A stretch of DNA of 64,000 nt from Cupriavidus metallidurans CH34 (GCF_000196015.1 NC_007973.1:3782001-3846000); one strand, 5' to 3'; shown: positions 20,744 through 30,355, counted from the first letter of the stretch. A program made the numbers and translations. The notes: a model not told the origin generated them from the sequence alone.

Positions 20744-21796
20744 TTACTCCTCTTCCTCGACATGCCGGCTCGTGAGCGAGCGCCACAACAGCACCGGAAG
20801 GATCAGCGTGAAGACGATCACCTCCTTGAACGCGCTGGCCCAGAACGACGAATACGATTCAAGCAGCCCCACCAGCAGCGCGCCAAGCGCGGCCACCGGA
20901 TAGCTGACAAGACCGCCGACGATCGCTCCAACGAAGCCCTTGAGACCAACCAGGAATCCGGACTCGTAGTAGATCGTCGTCAGCGGCGCGATCAGGATGC
21001 CGCACAGCGCGCCCATCGCCGCAGCCAGCGTGAACGACAGGCGGCCCGCCTGCGTGGTACCGATGCCGACCAGACGCGCGCCAAGCCGGTTCACCGCCGT
21101 GGCACGCAATGCCTTGCCCTGCAGCGTGCGATCGAAATAGAACCAGAGCGCGCCAATCAGCAATGCCGACACCGCCACGACCCAGAGGCTTTGCCCCGAT
21201 ATGGTGAGACTGCCAACTTCGAAGCGCGCATCGGAGAACGCCGTCGTGCGCGACCCTTCCGCGCCGAACATCACGAGCCCCAAGCCCACCAGTGCGAAAT
21301 GCACCCCAACGGATACGATCAGCAGCACCAGCGTGCTCGCCTCCGCCAAGGGCTGGTACGCGAGCCGATACAGCATCGGTCCGAGCGGAATCACAACGAG
21401 CAGCGTCAGCGCGATCTGCGCGAGCATCGGCAAGGGTTGACCACCGTACTGCTGCACCACCAGATGCACGGCACCCGGAAACAGCAGGTACTTGCCCGCG
21501 AGAATCGCCAACCTCCGCGGCGCGGTACTGCGCAACTCGGGGCTGCGCATCACGGTCACGCACTCATAGAGAAATGTCAGCACGCCCATCGTGAGCAACA
21601 GCCACGTCGTCTTGGGTGCATGGCCGGCCTGCATCGCTGCAAGCGTCAGCGCGCCGTATGCAACAAACTCGCCCTGGGGGATGAAGATGACGCGCGTCAC
21701 CGAGAACACCAGCACCAGCGCCAGTGCCAGCAGCGCGTAGATCGCGCCGGAGGTGATGCCGTCCTGCGCCAGAATGGCCGCAATCGATAGGTCCAT
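20744..21796 (-). CDS. livH: Branched-chain amino-acid ABC permease LivH
   Basis: 350 residues, longer than the common ~300. The N terminus ([23 protein letters not shown]) is the LivH start. An extra stretch of about 50 residues follows the second segment (residues 70-115). The GxxGA-rich coupling region [13 protein letters not shown] is present near 275. It is directly upstream of livMG. The terminator between livK and livH suggests that part of the livK transcripts stop there. Confidence 0.9.
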   Translation of the reverse strand: MDLSIAAILAQDGITSGAIYALLALALVLVFSVTRVIFIPQGEFVAYGALTLAAMQAGHAPKTTWLLLTMGVLTFLYECVTVMRSPELRSTAPRRLAILAGKYLLFPGAVHLVVQQYGGQPLPMLAQIALTLLVVIPLGPMLYRLAYQPLAEASTLVLLIVSVGVHFALVGLGLVMFGAEGSRTTAFSDARFEVGSLTISGQSLWVVAVSALLIGALWFYFDRTLQGKALRATAVNRLGARLVGIGTTQAGRLSFTLAAAMGALCGILIAPLTTIYYESGFLVGLKGFVGAIVGGLVSYPVAALGALLVGLLESYSSFWASAFKEVIVFTLILPVLLWRSLTSRHVEEEE

Positions 21797-21901
21797 TGTC
21801 TACTCGTGTCTACTCGTTGTCATGGATGAAGCAAGGCAACGCGATTCCCTCTGCTGCCTCCACTGCCGTCAAACGTGGCCGCCCGGATGCGGAGGTAAAA
21901 A

Positions 21902-21931
21902 AAGGGCGCATGGCAAACTCCATGCGCCCTT
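21902..21931 (-). terminator. Terminator between livK and livH
   Basis: A 12 bp perfect stem, six-base loop, then seven T on the minus strand. It probably trims transcripts so that the binding protein is made in excess over the membrane parts. Confidence 0.88.
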
Positions 21932-21967
21932 CCGTACCACGCTTACCCCGCGCGACTTATCTCCCGC

Positions 21968-23116
21968 TTACTTCTGCAGCTTCCACTTGCCGTCGACGAT
22001 CTGCACCATCACGCGCGCGCGCTGGTCCATGCCGAGGTGGTCGGTGGGGGTCATGTTGATGATGCCGTGCGACACCGGCAGGTTCGTGGTCTTCTCGAGC
22101 GCATCGCGCAGCGCCTTGCGGAACTCCTTCGTGCCGGGCTGACCCTTCTTGAGCGCTTCAGGAATCGCGTTCTGCAGCAGCAGGCCCGCGTCCCAGGCAT
22201 GGCCGCCGAACGTCGACACCTGACCGCCGAAGGCCTTCTCGTAAGCCGTCTTGTACGTCAGGGCCGGCTTCTTGACCGGATTGCTGTCAGGCAGTTGCTC
22301 GGCCACCAGCAGCGGGCCGGCAGGCAGGAACGTGCCTTCGCAGTCCTTGCCGCACACGCGCAGGAAGTCGGGGTTGGCCACACCGTGCGTCTGGTAGATC
22401 TTGCCCTTGTAGCCGCGCTCCTTGAGCGCCTTCTCCGGCAGCGCGGCCGGCGTACCCGAACCAGCGATCAGCACCGCATCCGGATTGGCGCCCATCATCT
22501 TCAGCACCTGCCCGGTCACAGAGTTATCGGTGCGCGCAAACCGTTCGTTGGCGACCACCTTGATCTTGCGCATCTCGGCGACCTTGGCGAACTCCTGACC
22601 CCAGCTATCGCCATAGGCATCCGCGAAGCCGATGAACGCCACCGTCTTCACGTTGTTGTTGGTCATGTGCTCGGCGATGGCGGTGGCCATGTGCGAGTCG
22701 TTCTGCGGCGTCTTGAAAATCCACGCGCGCTTGGCATCCATCGGTTCGATAATGCGCGCCGACGCGGCCATCGAGATCATCGGCGTTTCACTCTCGGCGG
22801 CAACGTCCACCATCGCCAGCGAGTTCGGCGTGACGGTGGAGCCCACCACCACGTCTACCTTGTCCTCGCTGATCAGCTTGCGCGTGTTCTTGACCGCCGT
22901 GGTCGTGTCGGTGGCGTCGTCGAGCACGATGTACTCGATCTTCTTGCCTGCGATCTCCTTCGGCAGCAGCGTGAACGTATTCTTCTCGGGAATGCCGAGC
23001 GATGCGGCAGGGCCCGTGGCCGATACCGTGACTCCAACCTTCACCTGGGCGTTGGCTGCGCCGGCGAACAGGCTGGCGGCGGCAAGAGCCAGCAAGCTGG
23101 CACGCTTGAATGTCAT
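21968..23116 (-). CDS. livK: Leu/Ile/Val-type periplasmic binding protein
   Basis: 382 residues from the ATG at 23116, chosen because it gives a typical signal peptide (FKRASLLALAAASLFAGAANA) followed by mature QVKVGVTVSATGPAASLG. Type I periplasmic-binding fold, homologous to LivJ/LivK. A pair of Cys (VCGKDCEG) near residue 280 may form the family disulphide. It is the first gene of the livK-livH-livMG-livF cluster. A terminator-like hairpin lies only 30 bp before the start codon. Confidence 0.92.
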   Translation of the reverse strand: MTFKRASLLALAAASLFAGAANAQVKVGVTVSATGPAASLGIPEKNTFTLLPKEIAGKKIEYIVLDDATDTTTAVKNTRKLISEDKVDVVVGSTVTPNSLAMVDVAAESETPMISMAASARIIEPMDAKRAWIFKTPQNDSHMATAIAEHMTNNNVKTVAFIGFADAYGDSWGQEFAKVAEMRKIKVVANERFARTDNSVTGQVLKMMGANPDAVLIAGSGTPAALPEKALKERGYKGKIYQTHGVANPDFLRVCGKDCEGTFLPAGPLLVAEQLPDSNPVKKPALTYKTAYEKAFGGQVSTFGGHAWDAGLLLQNAIPEALKKGQPGTKEFRKALRDALEKTTNLPVSHGIINMTPTDHLGMDQRARVMVQIVDGKWKLQK

Positions 23117-23146
23117 TGCGTCTCCTTCGGTTCCAAAAACGGAAAA

Positions 23147-23179
23147 AGGCATCCGCCGGCTTCCGGCCGGCGGATGCCT
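23147..23179 (-). terminator. Terminator-like hairpin in the livK leader
   Basis: A 13 bp perfect stem followed on the minus strand by T5-CCG-T5. It lies between the TSUP gene and livK, 30 bp before the livK start. It is either the TSUP gene's late terminator or a leader attenuator of livK. The plus-strand side also has a T-run. Confidence 0.75.
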
Positions 23180-23452
23180 CCAGTTTTTTGTTGCGGCCCG
23201 TTGTTCGGGCTCTCTGGCAGATGCAGCGCCGGCATCCGCGTCACTATCGGGAACGTCGAAGATCGCCCCGTTTTTTCCCGTCCTGCGCTTTTTACCCCCG
23301 GTTGCGCAGCTGCATTTCCCGACCGCGCGGTCGGGAATGCGAATTGAGTCTAACACAGCGATCTTGTAGCGAAAGCGGGATTAACCCGCAGCCGCGCGAG
23401 CGCAACAGTTGAGGGTTGTTGCTCCCCTGTTGCCCCACGCCGACCACCATGC
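23180..23452. other. Gap between TSUP permease gene and livK leader hairpin
   Basis: About 270 bp without a gene. It should hold the livK promoter on the minus strand. A small GCCCG-type hairpin lies near 23187-23200. Nothing else is recognised. Confidence 0.4.
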
Positions 23453-24211
23453 TCAACGCAGGAACGCGTCGTAGGCCGTCTTCAGGATCAGCGCGCTCAC
23501 CACGGCGATGAACACCTTGCGCACGAAGGCGCTGCCATGGCGCAGCGCAAGCTTGCTGCCCACCTGGCTGCCGGCAACGTTTGCCGCGGCCATGATCAGG
23601 CCAAGCTGCCACCAGATATGTCCCTTGGATGCCAGCAGCAGCAGCGCCGCAAGATTGGTGGCCAGGTTGACGACCTTGGCCGACGCCGACGCGTGCAGGA
23701 AGTCGTAACCAAACACCCGTACGAAAACGATCATCAGGAAGCTGCCGGTACCCGGACCGAAGGCACCGTCATAGAAGCCAATCACCGCGCCCGCGAGCAA
23801 GGCGGCCACGCGCTCACGCGTCCCCGTCAGGGTTGGCGCGTGCTCTGCACCCAGGTTCTTCTTGGCTACGGTGTAGATCAGCAGCACCAGCAACACCAGC
23901 GGCAGTGCCTTGCGTAGCGGCTCAGCCGGAATCTTGGTCAGGGTCCAGGCCCCGGCCATCGCCATCACGAATGCGGCAAGCATTGCCGGCGCCGTGGCGC
24001 CCCAGTAAATCCGCACCTTGCGCGCATAGCGTGTCGCGGCGTTGGCGGTGCCCGCCAGCGACGCCACCTTGGTGGTGCCGATCAGCGTGGCGGGCGACAT
24101 ATTGGGATAAGTGGAAAACAGGGCCGGTACCTGCACCAGCCCGCCGCCGCCAGCGACAGCATCGATCACTCCGGCCAGAAAGGCGGCCGCGGCCAGAAAG
24201 ACAAACTCCAT
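23453..24211 (-). CDS. TSUP-family (TauE/SafE) membrane permease
   Basis: 252 residues from the ATG at 24211, with seven to eight hydrophobic segments. The paired motifs GVIDAVAGGGGLVQVPAL near the start and GFYDGAFGPGTGSFLM in the second half are the duplicated signature of TauE/SafE sulphite/organosulphonate exporters. The substrate cannot be inferred from neighbours. It lies 34 bp after the small unknown gene and may be co-transcribed with it. Confidence 0.9.
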   Translation of the reverse strand: MEFVFLAAAAFLAGVIDAVAGGGGLVQVPALFSTYPNMSPATLIGTTKVASLAGTANAATRYARKVRIYWGATAPAMLAAFVMAMAGAWTLTKIPAEPLRKALPLVLLVLLIYTVAKKNLGAEHAPTLTGTRERVAALLAGAVIGFYDGAFGPGTGSFLMIVFVRVFGYDFLHASASAKVVNLATNLAALLLLASKGHIWWQLGLIMAAANVAGSQVGSKLALRHGSAFVRKVFIAVVSALILKTAYDAFLR

Positions 24212-24245
24212 GGATGAACAATCAGGAAGGGTTCGGAAGCGCCTG

Positions 24246-24734
24246 TCAGCCCAGATGCTTGGCTGTCGGTACGAGGTTGCCGCGCCAGAGGCCTTCGGCC
24301 CCCCGCACGAAGCCGGCTGGCGCGCGCGCGGCATCGGCGATCAGTCCGGGTGCCAGCATGGCGTGACGGATGCCGTGAGCCCGGCACCACTCGGCCAGCA
24401 CGATGCAGCACTCGGCCAGCCAGTCGTCGGCATCGCCGGATTCCGGCGGCCACCACTCGGTCACCATTGCCATCCTCCCACCTGTGGACAAGCTGTGGAC
24501 AAGCACCACGGGCAATAGCGCGCGCACCGCGTCGATGCCTGCGATCAGGCAGATGCCGTGTCCGCCCTGCTCCAGCAAGGCGTCCAGCGCCAGCCGCCGC
24601 CCGCGCGCCTCGGGCACCGCCAATGGCGCGCGCGCCATCAGCCAGGCGTCCAGGACGGGCGCGTCGGCTGCCACGCCTGGGCGTACCCAGCGCTGCGTTT
24701 CAATGGGAATCGGGGAGTCGGGATGGACGGACAT
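24246..24734 (-). CDS. Hypothetical protein, possibly GNAT-like
   Basis: 162 residues from the ATG at 24734 (AAGG eight bases upstream); an ATG at 24761 would add nine residues. It is soluble, with no signal peptide. The layout (N-terminal WVRP... DAPVLDAWL, central VVLVHSLSTGGRMAMVTEWW strand pair, helix DDWLAECCIVLAEWCRAHGI) resembles an acetyltransferase fold, but no clear acetyl-CoA loop is seen. It is upstream of the TSUP gene. Function unknown. Confidence 0.65.
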   Translation of the reverse strand: MSVHPDSPIPIETQRWVRPGVAADAPVLDAWLMARAPLAVPEARGRRLALDALLEQGGHGICLIAGIDAVRALLPVVLVHSLSTGGRMAMVTEWWPPESGDADDWLAECCIVLAEWCRAHGIRHAMLAPGLIADAARAPAGFVRGAEGLWRGNLVPTAKHLG

Positions 24735-24871
24735 GACCGGGCCTTGGAAGCTGGCCGGCATTGTCGCATGGGGCTTTGCGGACGGTCATGCCGAAGTTGC
24801 ATCACCCGCACTTCCCATCGACATGAACGCTGGAGAAGTGACTGAAAGTTGATATTCAGGCGCCAGAAATG

Positions 24872-24910
24872 AAAAAGGCGTTGCTGGGGATCACCCGGCA
24901 ACGCCCTTTT
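24872..24910 (-). terminator. Terminator after second liv operon
   Basis: An 8 bp GC stem (24877-24884 with 24898-24905) with A5 and T4 flanks, the bidirectional form. It is about 175 bp beyond the livM stop, in a 350 bp gap that otherwise shows no gene. Confidence 0.7.
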
Positions 24911-25084
24911 ATCGTATTGGCTGCTGCTACCCGACACCGGGTGCGCGCCTGTCGTCTCCTCGCTTCCGCCTCCAAGTAACCTGCGAAAACCGTATATGGA
25001 ATGTAACGAAGCGGTGCGTATGAAACAAGTCAGCAATAACCCTAGCCCCAAAATCGGGCATGTCGACCCGTCTTCACACCCTTG

Positions 25085-26122
25085 CTATTTCTTCCGGCTC
25101 GTGAGTGCGATCAGCTCGCCCATGATCCCGCGGCGGAACGTCAGCACGCAGATCACGAAGATCACGCCCGTCACCATCGTCACCGATTCGCCCAGCGAAT
25201 TGAACCAGTCGAGGCCGGTCACCGAGGCCAGGAACGTGCCGATATCGCCCAGCTTGTTCTCGAGCGCCACCACCACGAACGCACCGACGATCGGGCCGGA
25301 CAGTGTGCCCAGTCCGCCCACCAGCGTCATCAGGATCACCGAGCCCGACATCGACCAGTGCACGTCCGTCAGCGTCTCGAAGCCGAGCACCAGCGCCTTG
25401 ATCGAGCCCGCCAGACCGGAGAGCGCTGCCGAAAGCACGAAGGCCAGCAGCTTGAAGCGGTCGACATCGTAACCCAGAGAAATGGCACGCGGCTCGTTCT
25501 CGCGGATGGCCTTCAAGATTTGGCCGAACGGCGAGTGCACCGTGCGCACGATCAGCGCGAACGCCGCCACGATGATGACCAGGGCCACGTAGTAGAGGGT
25601 CAGGTCGTCGGAAAGCGGCAGCACGCCAAGCAGCTTGCCGCGCGGAATGCCCTGCAGCCCGTCCTCACCACCCGTCAACGGCACCTGCAGGCAGAAGAAG
25701 AACAGCATCTGCGCCAGCGCCAGCGTGATCATCGAGAAGTAGATGCCCTGGCGGCGAATCGCCAGCGAGCCCACCACGTAGCCGATCGCCGCGCCGCTCA
25801 GCGTGCCGAAGATCAGGCCGAGCTCGGGTGTCACGCCCCAGACCTTCATCGCGTGCCCTGCCGCATAGCCCGCGCCGCCGAAGAACGCCGCGTGGCCGAA
25901 CGACAGCAGGCCCGTGAAGCCGATCAGCAGGTTGAAGGCGCACGCGAACAGCGCGAAGCACAGCACCTTGAGCACGAACACCGGGTAGGCGCCGGCCAGC
26001 GGCGCCGCGATCAGGCCCAGCAACAGCAGGCCATACAACACTTTCTTCTGCACGCCCGTTCCTTCCTTGAAGCCCTTGGCCTCCACGGCCGCAGTCGTTT
26101 GTCCGGTCGGTCCACTCATCAC
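25085..26122 (-). CDS. livM: Branched-chain amino-acid ABC permease LivM
   Basis: 345 residues, polytopic. LLIGFTGLLSFGHAAFFGGAGY is the LivM signature, and the EAA-like coupling loop IRENEPRAISLGYD is present near 230. It is last in livG-livF-livK-livH-livM. Its start overlaps the end of livH by four bases, a translational coupling. Here permease and ATPase are separate, unlike in the other liv cluster. Confidence 0.94.
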   Translation of the reverse strand: MMSGPTGQTTAAVEAKGFKEGTGVQKKVLYGLLLLGLIAAPLAGAYPVFVLKVLCFALFACAFNLLIGFTGLLSFGHAAFFGGAGYAAGHAMKVWGVTPELGLIFGTLSGAAIGYVVGSLAIRRQGIYFSMITLALAQMLFFFCLQVPLTGGEDGLQGIPRGKLLGVLPLSDDLTLYYVALVIIVAAFALIVRTVHSPFGQILKAIRENEPRAISLGYDVDRFKLLAFVLSAALSGLAGSIKALVLGFETLTDVHWSMSGSVILMTLVGGLGTLSGPIVGAFVVVALENKLGDIGTFLASVTGLDWFNSLGESVTMVTGVIFVICVLTFRRGIMGELIALTSRKK

Positions 26123-27003
26123 TTTTCCCTCCCGAACAGCCCTGCCGGGCGCAGCATCAGCACGATCACCATGATGAAGAACACCACAGTCGACGATGCT
26201 TCAGGGTAGAACACCTTGGTCAGGCCTTCGATCACACCGAGCCCCAGGCCCGTGATGATCGATCCCATGATCGAGCCCATGCCGCCGATCACCACCACCG
26301 CGAACACGATGATGATCAGGTTCTGGCCCATCAACGGCGACACCTGGATGACCGGTGCCGCCAGCACGCCGGCAAACGCTGCCAGCGCCACGCCGAAGCC
26401 GTAGGTCAGCGTGACCATCAGCGGCACGTTGATACCGAACGCCTCGACGATCTTGGGGTTCTCGGTGCCGGCGCGAAGGTACGCGCCGAGCTTGGTCTTC
26501 TCGATCACGAACCAAGTGGCCAGACACACCACGATCGAAGCGGCCACCACCCATGCGCGATAGTTCGGCAGGATCATGAATCCGAGATCGGTGGCGCCCT
26601 GCAGCGCATCGGGCGCCGAGTACGGCAGCCCCGACACCCCGTAGATCGAGCGGAACACGCCTTCGATCACCAGCGTGATGCCCAGCGTGAGCAGCAGGCC
26701 GTAGATGTGATCGAGCTTGTAGATCCAGCGCAGCATCGTCTTCTCGATGATGACGCCCAGCACGCCGACCACGAGCGGCGAGAGGATCAACATCACCCAG
26801 TAATTGAGTCCGACGTACTCCATGCCCGCCCATGCCAGCACGGCACCGAGCATGAAGAGCGCGCCGTGCGCGAAGTTGATCACGTTGAGCAGGCCGAAGA
26901 TCACGGCCAGCCCAAGGCTCAGCATCGCGTAGAAGGCGCCGTTGACCAGGCCCAGCAGCAGCTGGGACAGCATGGCGGGTAGCGGTATTCCGAAAATATC
27001 CAT
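26119..27003 (-). CDS. livH: Branched-chain amino-acid ABC permease LivH
   Basis: 294 residues, the standard size. The start LSQLLLGLVNGAFYAMLSLGLAVIFG with VINFAHGALFMLGA is the LivH signature. The coupling loop RAGTENPKIVEAFGIN lies near 180. It pairs with LivM to form the channel. It is separated from livK by 173 bp holding REP-like repeats. Confidence 0.94.
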   Translation of the reverse strand: MDIFGIPLPAMLSQLLLGLVNGAFYAMLSLGLAVIFGLLNVINFAHGALFMLGAVLAWAGMEYVGLNYWVMLILSPLVVGVLGVIIEKTMLRWIYKLDHIYGLLLTLGITLVIEGVFRSIYGVSGLPYSAPDALQGATDLGFMILPNYRAWVVAASIVVCLATWFVIEKTKLGAYLRAGTENPKIVEAFGINVPLMVTLTYGFGVALAAFAGVLAAPVIQVSPLMGQNLIIIVFAVVVIGGMGSIMGSIITGLGLGVIEGLTKVFYPEASSTVVFFIMVIVLMLRPAGLFGREK

Positions 27004-27024
27004 GGCTTAAGTTGCCTTCTGGGT

Positions 27025-27150
27025 CTCCCCTCTCCCACAAGTGGGAGAGAGGTCGGGGGAGATCGTCTGGCGGACCAATTTGCCGCCCTCGCATACTGAT
27101 GTGCTGACCCTCTCCCCCTGCCCCTCACCCGCACGCGGGAGAGGGGAGCA
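27025..27150. repeat. REP-like palindromic repeats
   Basis: Two GC-rich imperfect palindromes built on CCCCTCTCCC...GGGAGAGGGG lie in the gap between livK and livH (about 27034-27053 and 27121-27146). A related element occurs at 60189-60215. Such elements usually stabilise the upstream mRNA, which would favour more binding protein than permease. Confidence 0.75.
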
Positions 27151-27176
27151 AACCATCTCGGGTTCGCCTGCTTCGC

Positions 27177-28385
27177 TTACTTCTTCAACAGCGCGCACTT
27201 CGACTCGGCCGGCGTCGTGAACGCCTGGTCGCCCGGGATCGTCGTTACGATCTTCAGGTAGTCCCACGGCTTCTTCGAATCGGCCGGCGCCTTCACCTGC
27301 ATCAGGTACATGTCGTGGATGTTGCGGCCATCGGCACGGATGTAGCTCTTGTTGTAGAAGTCGCTGATCTTCATCTTCTTCAGCTCGGCCATGACCTTGT
27401 CCGGATCATCGGTCTTGGCGGCTTCCACGGCCTTCAGGTACGTGCTGATCGCGGAGTAGTCGGCTGCCTGCAGGCTGCTCGGCATCTTCTTCATCTTGCC
27501 GAAGAAGCGGTTCGCGAACTTGCGCGTGTCGTCGTTCATGTCCCAGTACCAGCTGTCGGTCATCAGCAGGCCTTCGGTGTTCTTCAGACCCAGCGAGTGA
27601 ATGTCGTTGATGAACATCAGCAGGCCGGCGATCTTCATGTTCTTCGTGATGCCGAATTCCTTGGCCGCCTTGATCGCGTTGATCGTGTCGCCACCGGCGT
27701 TGGCCAGGCCCAGGATGTCAGCCTTTGACGACTGCGCCTGCAGCAGGAACGACGAGAAGTCCGATGCCGACAGCGGGTGGCGCACCGAACCCACCACCGT
27801 GCCGCCGTTGGCCTTCACCACGGCTGCCGTGTCGTTCTCGAGCGAGTGACCGAATGCGTAGTCGGCAGTCAGGAAGAACCACTTCTTGCCGCCCTGCTTG
27901 ACCACCGCGCTGCCGGTGCCCTTGGCAAGCGCCACCGTGTCATAGGCGTAGTGCACCGTGTACGGCGAGCACTCTTCGTTCGTCAGTCGGGCAGTGCCCG
28001 CGCCCACGTTGAAGTAGACGCGCTTCTTCTCCTGCGCCACCTTGTTCATGGCCAGGCCGGTAGCCGAGTTGGTGCCGCCCAGCAGCATGTCCAGACCCTG
28101 CTGGTCCATCCACTCGCGCGCCTTCGAGGCGGCGATGTCGGCCTTGTTCTGGTGGTCGGCCGAAACCAGTTCGATCGGCTTGCCCAGCACCTTGCCACCG
28201 TGATCCTCGATGGCCATCTTCACCGCTTCCAGGCCGCCCGGGCCGTCGATGTCGGCGTACAGGCCCGACATGTCGGTGATGTAGCCGATCTTTACCGTGT
28301 CACCCGAAACCTGCGCCGAAGCGCCGCCTGCAAACGCACCAAGGACAGTCGCCGCCACTGCGACGGCCAGTCGAGTCATCTTCAT
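27177..28385 (-). CDS. Branched-chain amino-acid-type periplasmic binding protein
   Basis: 402 residues from the ATG at 28385. The signal peptide MKMTRLAVAVAATVLGAFAG ends in ASAQ. Type I binding-protein fold; the mature start is DTVKIGYITDMSGLYADIDG. The Cys pair (EECSPY and C-terminal SKCALLKK) is typical of a subgroup that often binds ligands other than Leu/Ile/Val. It lies inside its operon, 99 bp after livF. The ligand is unknown. Confidence 0.9.
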   Translation of the reverse strand: MKMTRLAVAVAATVLGAFAGGASAQVSGDTVKIGYITDMSGLYADIDGPGGLEAVKMAIEDHGGKVLGKPIELVSADHQNKADIAASKAREWMDQQGLDMLLGGTNSATGLAMNKVAQEKKRVYFNVGAGTARLTNEECSPYTVHYAYDTVALAKGTGSAVVKQGGKKWFFLTADYAFGHSLENDTAAVVKANGGTVVGSVRHPLSASDFSSFLLQAQSSKADILGLANAGGDTINAIKAAKEFGITKNMKIAGLLMFINDIHSLGLKNTEGLLMTDSWYWDMNDDTRKFANRFFGKMKKMPSSLQAADYSAISTYLKAVEAAKTDDPDKVMAELKKMKISDFYNKSYIRADGRNIHDMYLMQVKAPADSKKPWDYLKIVTTIPGDQAFTTPAESKCALLKK

Positions 28386-28484
28386 TTGTTGTCTCCTGAG
28401 TTGCGGCAGCGCAGTCACGCCGCCCGTTCCTGCCACCAATGCGAGTTAAATGCGACCACGGCACCGCAGACGCGGCGCCGTCGA

Positions 28485-29210
28485 TCAGACCCCAAGCAGT
28501 TCGTTGAGCACGGGCATCTTGGCCTGCAGCTCGTTCGCGGCGAAGCGTTCGACGATCGCGCCGTGCTCCATCACGTAGAAGCGGTCAGCCAGCGGCGCGG
28601 CGAAGCGGAAGTTCTGCTCCACCATCACCACCGTGTAGCCCTTCTTCTTGAGCATCAGGATCATGCGGGCCAGCGCCTGCACGATGACCGGCGCGAGGCC
28701 TTCGGAAATCTCGTCGAGCAGCAGCAGGTTCGCGCCAGTGCGCAAGATGCGGCCCACTGCCAACATCTGCTGCTCGCCGCCCGAGAGGCGCGTGCCCTGG
28801 CTCTGGCGCCGCTCCTTGAGGTTCGGGAACATCTCGTAGATCTCGGCCTCGCTCATGCCCTTGCCTGCGTTGGCGCCCTTGAGCATCGGCGGCAGCAGCA
28901 GGTTTTCCTCACACGACAGGCTCGAGAAGATCGCCCGCTCTTCCGGGCAGTAGCCGATGCCGAAGTGCGCGATCTTGTGCGTGGGCAGGCCGATCGTCTC
29001 GTGTCCGTTGACCTTGATCGATCCCTTGCGTGCGCCGGTCAGGCCCATGATCGCGCGCATGGTCGTGGTGCGGCCGGCGCCGTTACGGCCCAGCAGCGTG
29101 ACCACTTCGCCGCGGTTCACGGTCAGGTCCACGCCATGCAGGATGTGCGACTCGCCGTACCAGGCGTGCAGGTCCTTGATCTCTAGCGCGGGAGTGTTGT
29201 CGTTCGCCAT
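28485..29210 (-). CDS. livF: Branched-chain amino-acid ABC transporter ATPase LivF
   Basis: 241 residues. Walker A reads GRNGAGRTTT near 38-47; the usual Lys of GKT/S is Arg here, a conservative but notable change shared by some LivF proteins. Signature LSGGEQQMLAVGRIL and Walker B LLLLDEISEGLAP, where the common Pro after Glu is Ile. It is second in the operon, 12 bp after livG. The altered Walker A Lys could lower ATPase activity. Confidence 0.92.
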   Translation of the reverse strand: MANDNTPALEIKDLHAWYGESHILHGVDLTVNRGEVVTLLGRNGAGRTTTMRAIMGLTGARKGSIKVNGHETIGLPTHKIAHFGIGYCPEERAIFSSLSCEENLLLPPMLKGANAGKGMSEAEIYEMFPNLKERRQSQGTRLSGGEQQMLAVGRILRTGANLLLLDEISEGLAPVIVQALARMILMLKKKGYTVVMVEQNFRFAAPLADRFYVMEHGAIVERFAANELQAKMPVLNELLGV

Positions 29211-29222
29211 GGTCCGTCTCCC

Positions 29223-29996
29223 TTAATGCGCGCCCTGCAGCTCGGCGTCGGCCGTGCCCATGTACGCTTCCATCACGCGCGGGTCCTTCGACACCTCCGC
29301 GTACGGGCCCTCGGCCAGGATCGCGCCGCGCTGCAACACCGTGATCTTGTCGGCAATCGACGACACCACACTCATGTTGTGCTCGACCATCAGGATCGTG
29401 CGGCCGGCGGAGACTTTCTTGATCAACTGCGTCACGCGGTCCACGTCCTCATGGCCCATGCCCTGCGTGGGCTCGTCGAGCAGCATCAGTTCCGGCTCCA
29501 TCGCCAGCGTGGTGGCGATCTCCAGCGCGCGCTTGCGGCCATAGGGAAGATTGACGGTGACGGTCTCGGCGTACTCGGTCAGGCCCACCTGATCGAGCAG
29601 CTCCATCGCACGCCCGTTGAGCACATCGAGCGAACGCTCGCTACGCCAGAACTGGAACGCGGTGCCAAGCTGGCGCTGCAGGCCGATGCGCACGTTCTCG
29701 CGCACGGTCAGGTGCGGGAACACTGCCGAAATCTGGAACGAACGGATCACGCCCCGGCGTGCGATCTGCGCGGGCTTCTCGCGCGTGATGTCGATGCCGT
29801 TGAACAGGATCGTGCCGGTCGTCGGCTCAAGGAATTTCGTGAGCAGATTGAAGCAGGTGGTCTTGCCCGCGCCGTTCGGCCCGATCAATGCGTGAATCGA
29901 ACCGCGTCGCACCCGCAGGTTGACGTCGCTTACCGCGGTGAACCCTTTGAATTCCTTCGTCAGGTTCTTCGTTTCCAGGATAGTTTCCTGAGTCAT
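29223..29996 (-). CDS. livG: Branched-chain amino-acid ABC transporter ATPase LivG
   Basis: 257 residues from the ATG at 29996 (a longer frame exists, but the homologous start is TQETILETKNLTKEF). Walker A GPNGAGKTT near 36-44, signature region NLPYGRKRALEIA, Walker B LMLLDEPTQGM. First gene of livG-livF-livK-livH-livM. A 359 bp gap upstream must contain its promoter. Confidence 0.93.
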   Translation of the reverse strand: MTQETILETKNLTKEFKGFTAVSDVNLRVRRGSIHALIGPNGAGKTTCFNLLTKFLEPTTGTILFNGIDITREKPAQIARRGVIRSFQISAVFPHLTVRENVRIGLQRQLGTAFQFWRSERSLDVLNGRAMELLDQVGLTEYAETVTVNLPYGRKRALEIATTLAMEPELMLLDEPTQGMGHEDVDRVTQLIKKVSAGRTILMVEHNMSVVSSIADKITVLQRGAILAEGPYAEVSKDPRVMEAYMGTADAELQGAH

Positions 29997-30327
29997 AGTC
30001 TCCTGCCCGCCCTCTTGCTGCGATGCCGGATTTTTGCCGGCAACTGACAATGGTTCGAACTCCGGCGCTGTGTCGCCATGGTTGCCGCTTTGTAGGTGTG
30101 ATTCGGCGCGGCTGCCGGACTGGCGCGGTGGCGCAGCACCAAGTGGAGCCTGCGGCACCGATATGCCGGCGACTATTGTGTGCGCCTGCTGCGTCGCAAA
30201 ACATCGGGGTTTGCACTAGGCGTAATACATGCACGATATGTCACCCACGCGACAGACGTGCGAGCGCGTACCGACGTCTGCGAGAGACGTCGAAACTGCG
30301 TGAAGATGATGTAATCAGCAGGTCTTC
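29997..30327. other. Upstream region of the second liv operon
   Basis: About 330 bp without a gene. It contains a dyad (30253-30259 with 30274-30280) and the nested GACGTC words at 30273-30292, possible operator sites for the liv promoter. No firm promoter is called. Confidence 0.35.
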
Positions 30328-30350
30328 ATGCGGTGCGTGTCGCACCGCAT
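30328..30350 (-). terminator. Hairpin after the GMC oxidoreductase gene
   Basis: A 10 bp perfect stem with a three-base loop, five bases past the stop codon. The U-tract is missing, so termination is uncertain. Confidence 0.5.
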
Positions 30351-30355
30351 ACTGA

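Noticed and set aside
18815..21790. Open frame of 991 codons on the plus strand
   Set aside because: It is antisense to the well-supported livMG and livH genes, is rich in His/Arg/Gln and has no domain. Long antisense frames are common at this GC content.
24483..24502. Two TGTGGACAA words close together
   Set aside because: They differ from the DnaA box by one base and lie in the coding sequence of the small unknown gene; not counted as DnaA boxes.
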